From: a bacterium
GTDB lineage: Bacteria > JAMCPX01
Direction of reading: 5' to 3'
NCBI GenBank assembly: GCA_021800575.1
Contig: JAJYYW010000089.1
Span: 1 to 6,316, forward strand
DNA length: 6,316 bases
Positions 5,745-6,316 of this stretch are shown here, one piece after another (position 1 is the stretch's first letter; the number at the start of each line of letters is the position of its first letter). The notes under the pieces are model-generated. The model had not been told where the DNA came from. It ran no database searches and worked only from the letters and a program-made list of their open reading frames with translations. Position numbers and translations under genes: made by a program.

Positions 5745-6316
5745 CTATTCGAACGGCGCCTTCCACTTGGAGTGCAGGTACAGGATGACGATGGTCGCGA
5801 TGACGAACGGAAGGGCGATGATGAACAGGTATTCGAAGTCCTTTGCGTAGATCAGGACACGGTCGATATCGCTCCCCAGAAAATAGCCGGCGCTGATCCA
5901 GACGGGTATGTCGAGGAGTCCGGCGAGGGCGTCTGTGATGATGAACCTACTGCGCCTGGTTCCCATGATACCCGCGGAAAGAAACACGGCAAGCCTCAGG
6001 CCGCTGATGAATCGGGCTATGAAGATGGCCTTGGTTCCATGCCTGCTGTACAGGTGCTCGACCTTGTCAAGGCCCGCGTCCCCGATGAAGCGCCTGATGA
6101 TGCTGTGTCCTTTCACCCCTTTCGCCCATCCCCTGCCGATGTAAAACAGGATAAGGTCGCCGCCCATGACACCGATAAAATCAACCGGACCGGTCAGATA
6201 CACGGAGGTAAGCCCCTTGTAAGCGATGTACCCGGATATGACGAGGAGAACCTCTTCGGGTACGGGCAGGCCGAGGCCGCACAGCAGCAGGAGGACGAAC
6301 GTTGCCACGTAGGTAA
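5745..6316 (-). CDS. DedA family membrane protein (N-terminus outside window)
   Basis: DedA/SNARE-associated ('VTT') proteins are inner-membrane, probably proton-coupled lipid transporters or flippases needed for envelope homeostasis. At least 187 residues are visible. GLGLPVPEEVLL, near the start of the visible part, is the re-entrant loop motif; hydrophobic segments follow, then GRGWAKG. The core motif (numbering from the GTG at 6308) is IARFISGLR with R99 and R105 six residues apart, as the essential arginine pair of E. coli YqjA/YghB; the usual Pro between them is Ser (S102). FLSAGIMG and VWISAGYFLGSD follow, then a C-terminal membrane helix (about 159-178) and a short basic tail. The GTG at 6308 could be read as a start, but the frame stays open to the window edge (TAC, ACC upstream) and family members normally have 20-30 residues before this point. 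The gene is therefore most likely 5'-truncated by the window. Its TAG stop is one base from the maf stop. Confidence 0.9.
   Translation of the reverse strand, partial: TYVATFVLLLLCGLGLPVPEEVLLVISGYIAYKGLTSVYLTGPVDFIGVMGGDLILFYIGRGWAKGVKGHSIIRRFIGDAGLDKVEHLYSRHGTKAIFIARFISGLRLAVFLSAGIMGTRRSRFIITDALAGLLDIPVWISAGYFLGSDIDRVLIYAKDFEYLFIIALPFVIATIVILYLHSKWKAPFE

Noticed and set aside
6306..6308. GTG at 6308 as the true start of the DedA protein.
   Set aside because: The frame remains open to the window edge, and family members have additional N-terminal residues before the GLPVP motif, so the start is probably outside the window.

Overview
The window is 6.3 kb of bacterial chromosome, moderately GC-rich, with ordinary Shine-Dalgarno sequences and densely packed genes. 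A classical lipoprotein signal peptide and an RNase R / Maf / DedA gene set fit a Gram-negative bacterium. The mix of housekeeping genes, an aldehyde-reductase pair and a propeller-repeat lipoprotein would suit an anaerobic Desulfobacterota- or Nitrospirota-type genome. That placement is a weak impression from gene content; the sequence holds no decisive taxonomic marker. There is no rRNA, tRNA, CRISPR array, transposase or phage gene.

Layout. (1) Positions 1-895, minus strand: a lipoprotein cut off by the left edge, with an N-terminal beta-sandwich-like domain followed by 37-38-residue PD40/TolB-like propeller repeats. The last repeats are near-identical at DNA level. (2) Positions 896-1191: a divergent intergenic region with a plausible sigma70 promoter for the lipoprotein, a leader hairpin, and a cluster of mutually exclusive hairpins upstream of the rightward operon. 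(3) Positions 1192-3102, plus strand: a two-gene operon of an aldo/keto reductase and a beta-hydroxyacid dehydrogenase of glyoxylate/succinic-semialdehyde reductase type, ending in an intrinsic terminator. (4) Positions 3170-5098, minus strand: an RNase R-family exoribonuclease with the short RNase II-like layout, convergent with the operon and overlapping its terminator. (5) Positions 5135-5743, plus strand: a Maf nucleotide pyrophosphatase, divergent from rnr across 36 bases. (6) Positions 5745-6316, minus strand: a DedA-family membrane protein whose N-terminus lies beyond the right edge and whose stop codon is one base from the maf stop.

How the genes work together. The two reductases probably form a small NADPH-dependent carbonyl-reduction unit (reactive aldehydes or oxo-acids). 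RNase R, Maf and DedA are separate housekeeping functions: RNA decay, removal of non-canonical nucleotides, and membrane/lipid homeostasis. No clearly new multi-gene system is visible. The best candidates for a second look are the expanding lipoprotein repeats, the alternative hairpins before the reductase operon, the palindrome inside the shared rnr/maf promoter region, and the compact RNase R.
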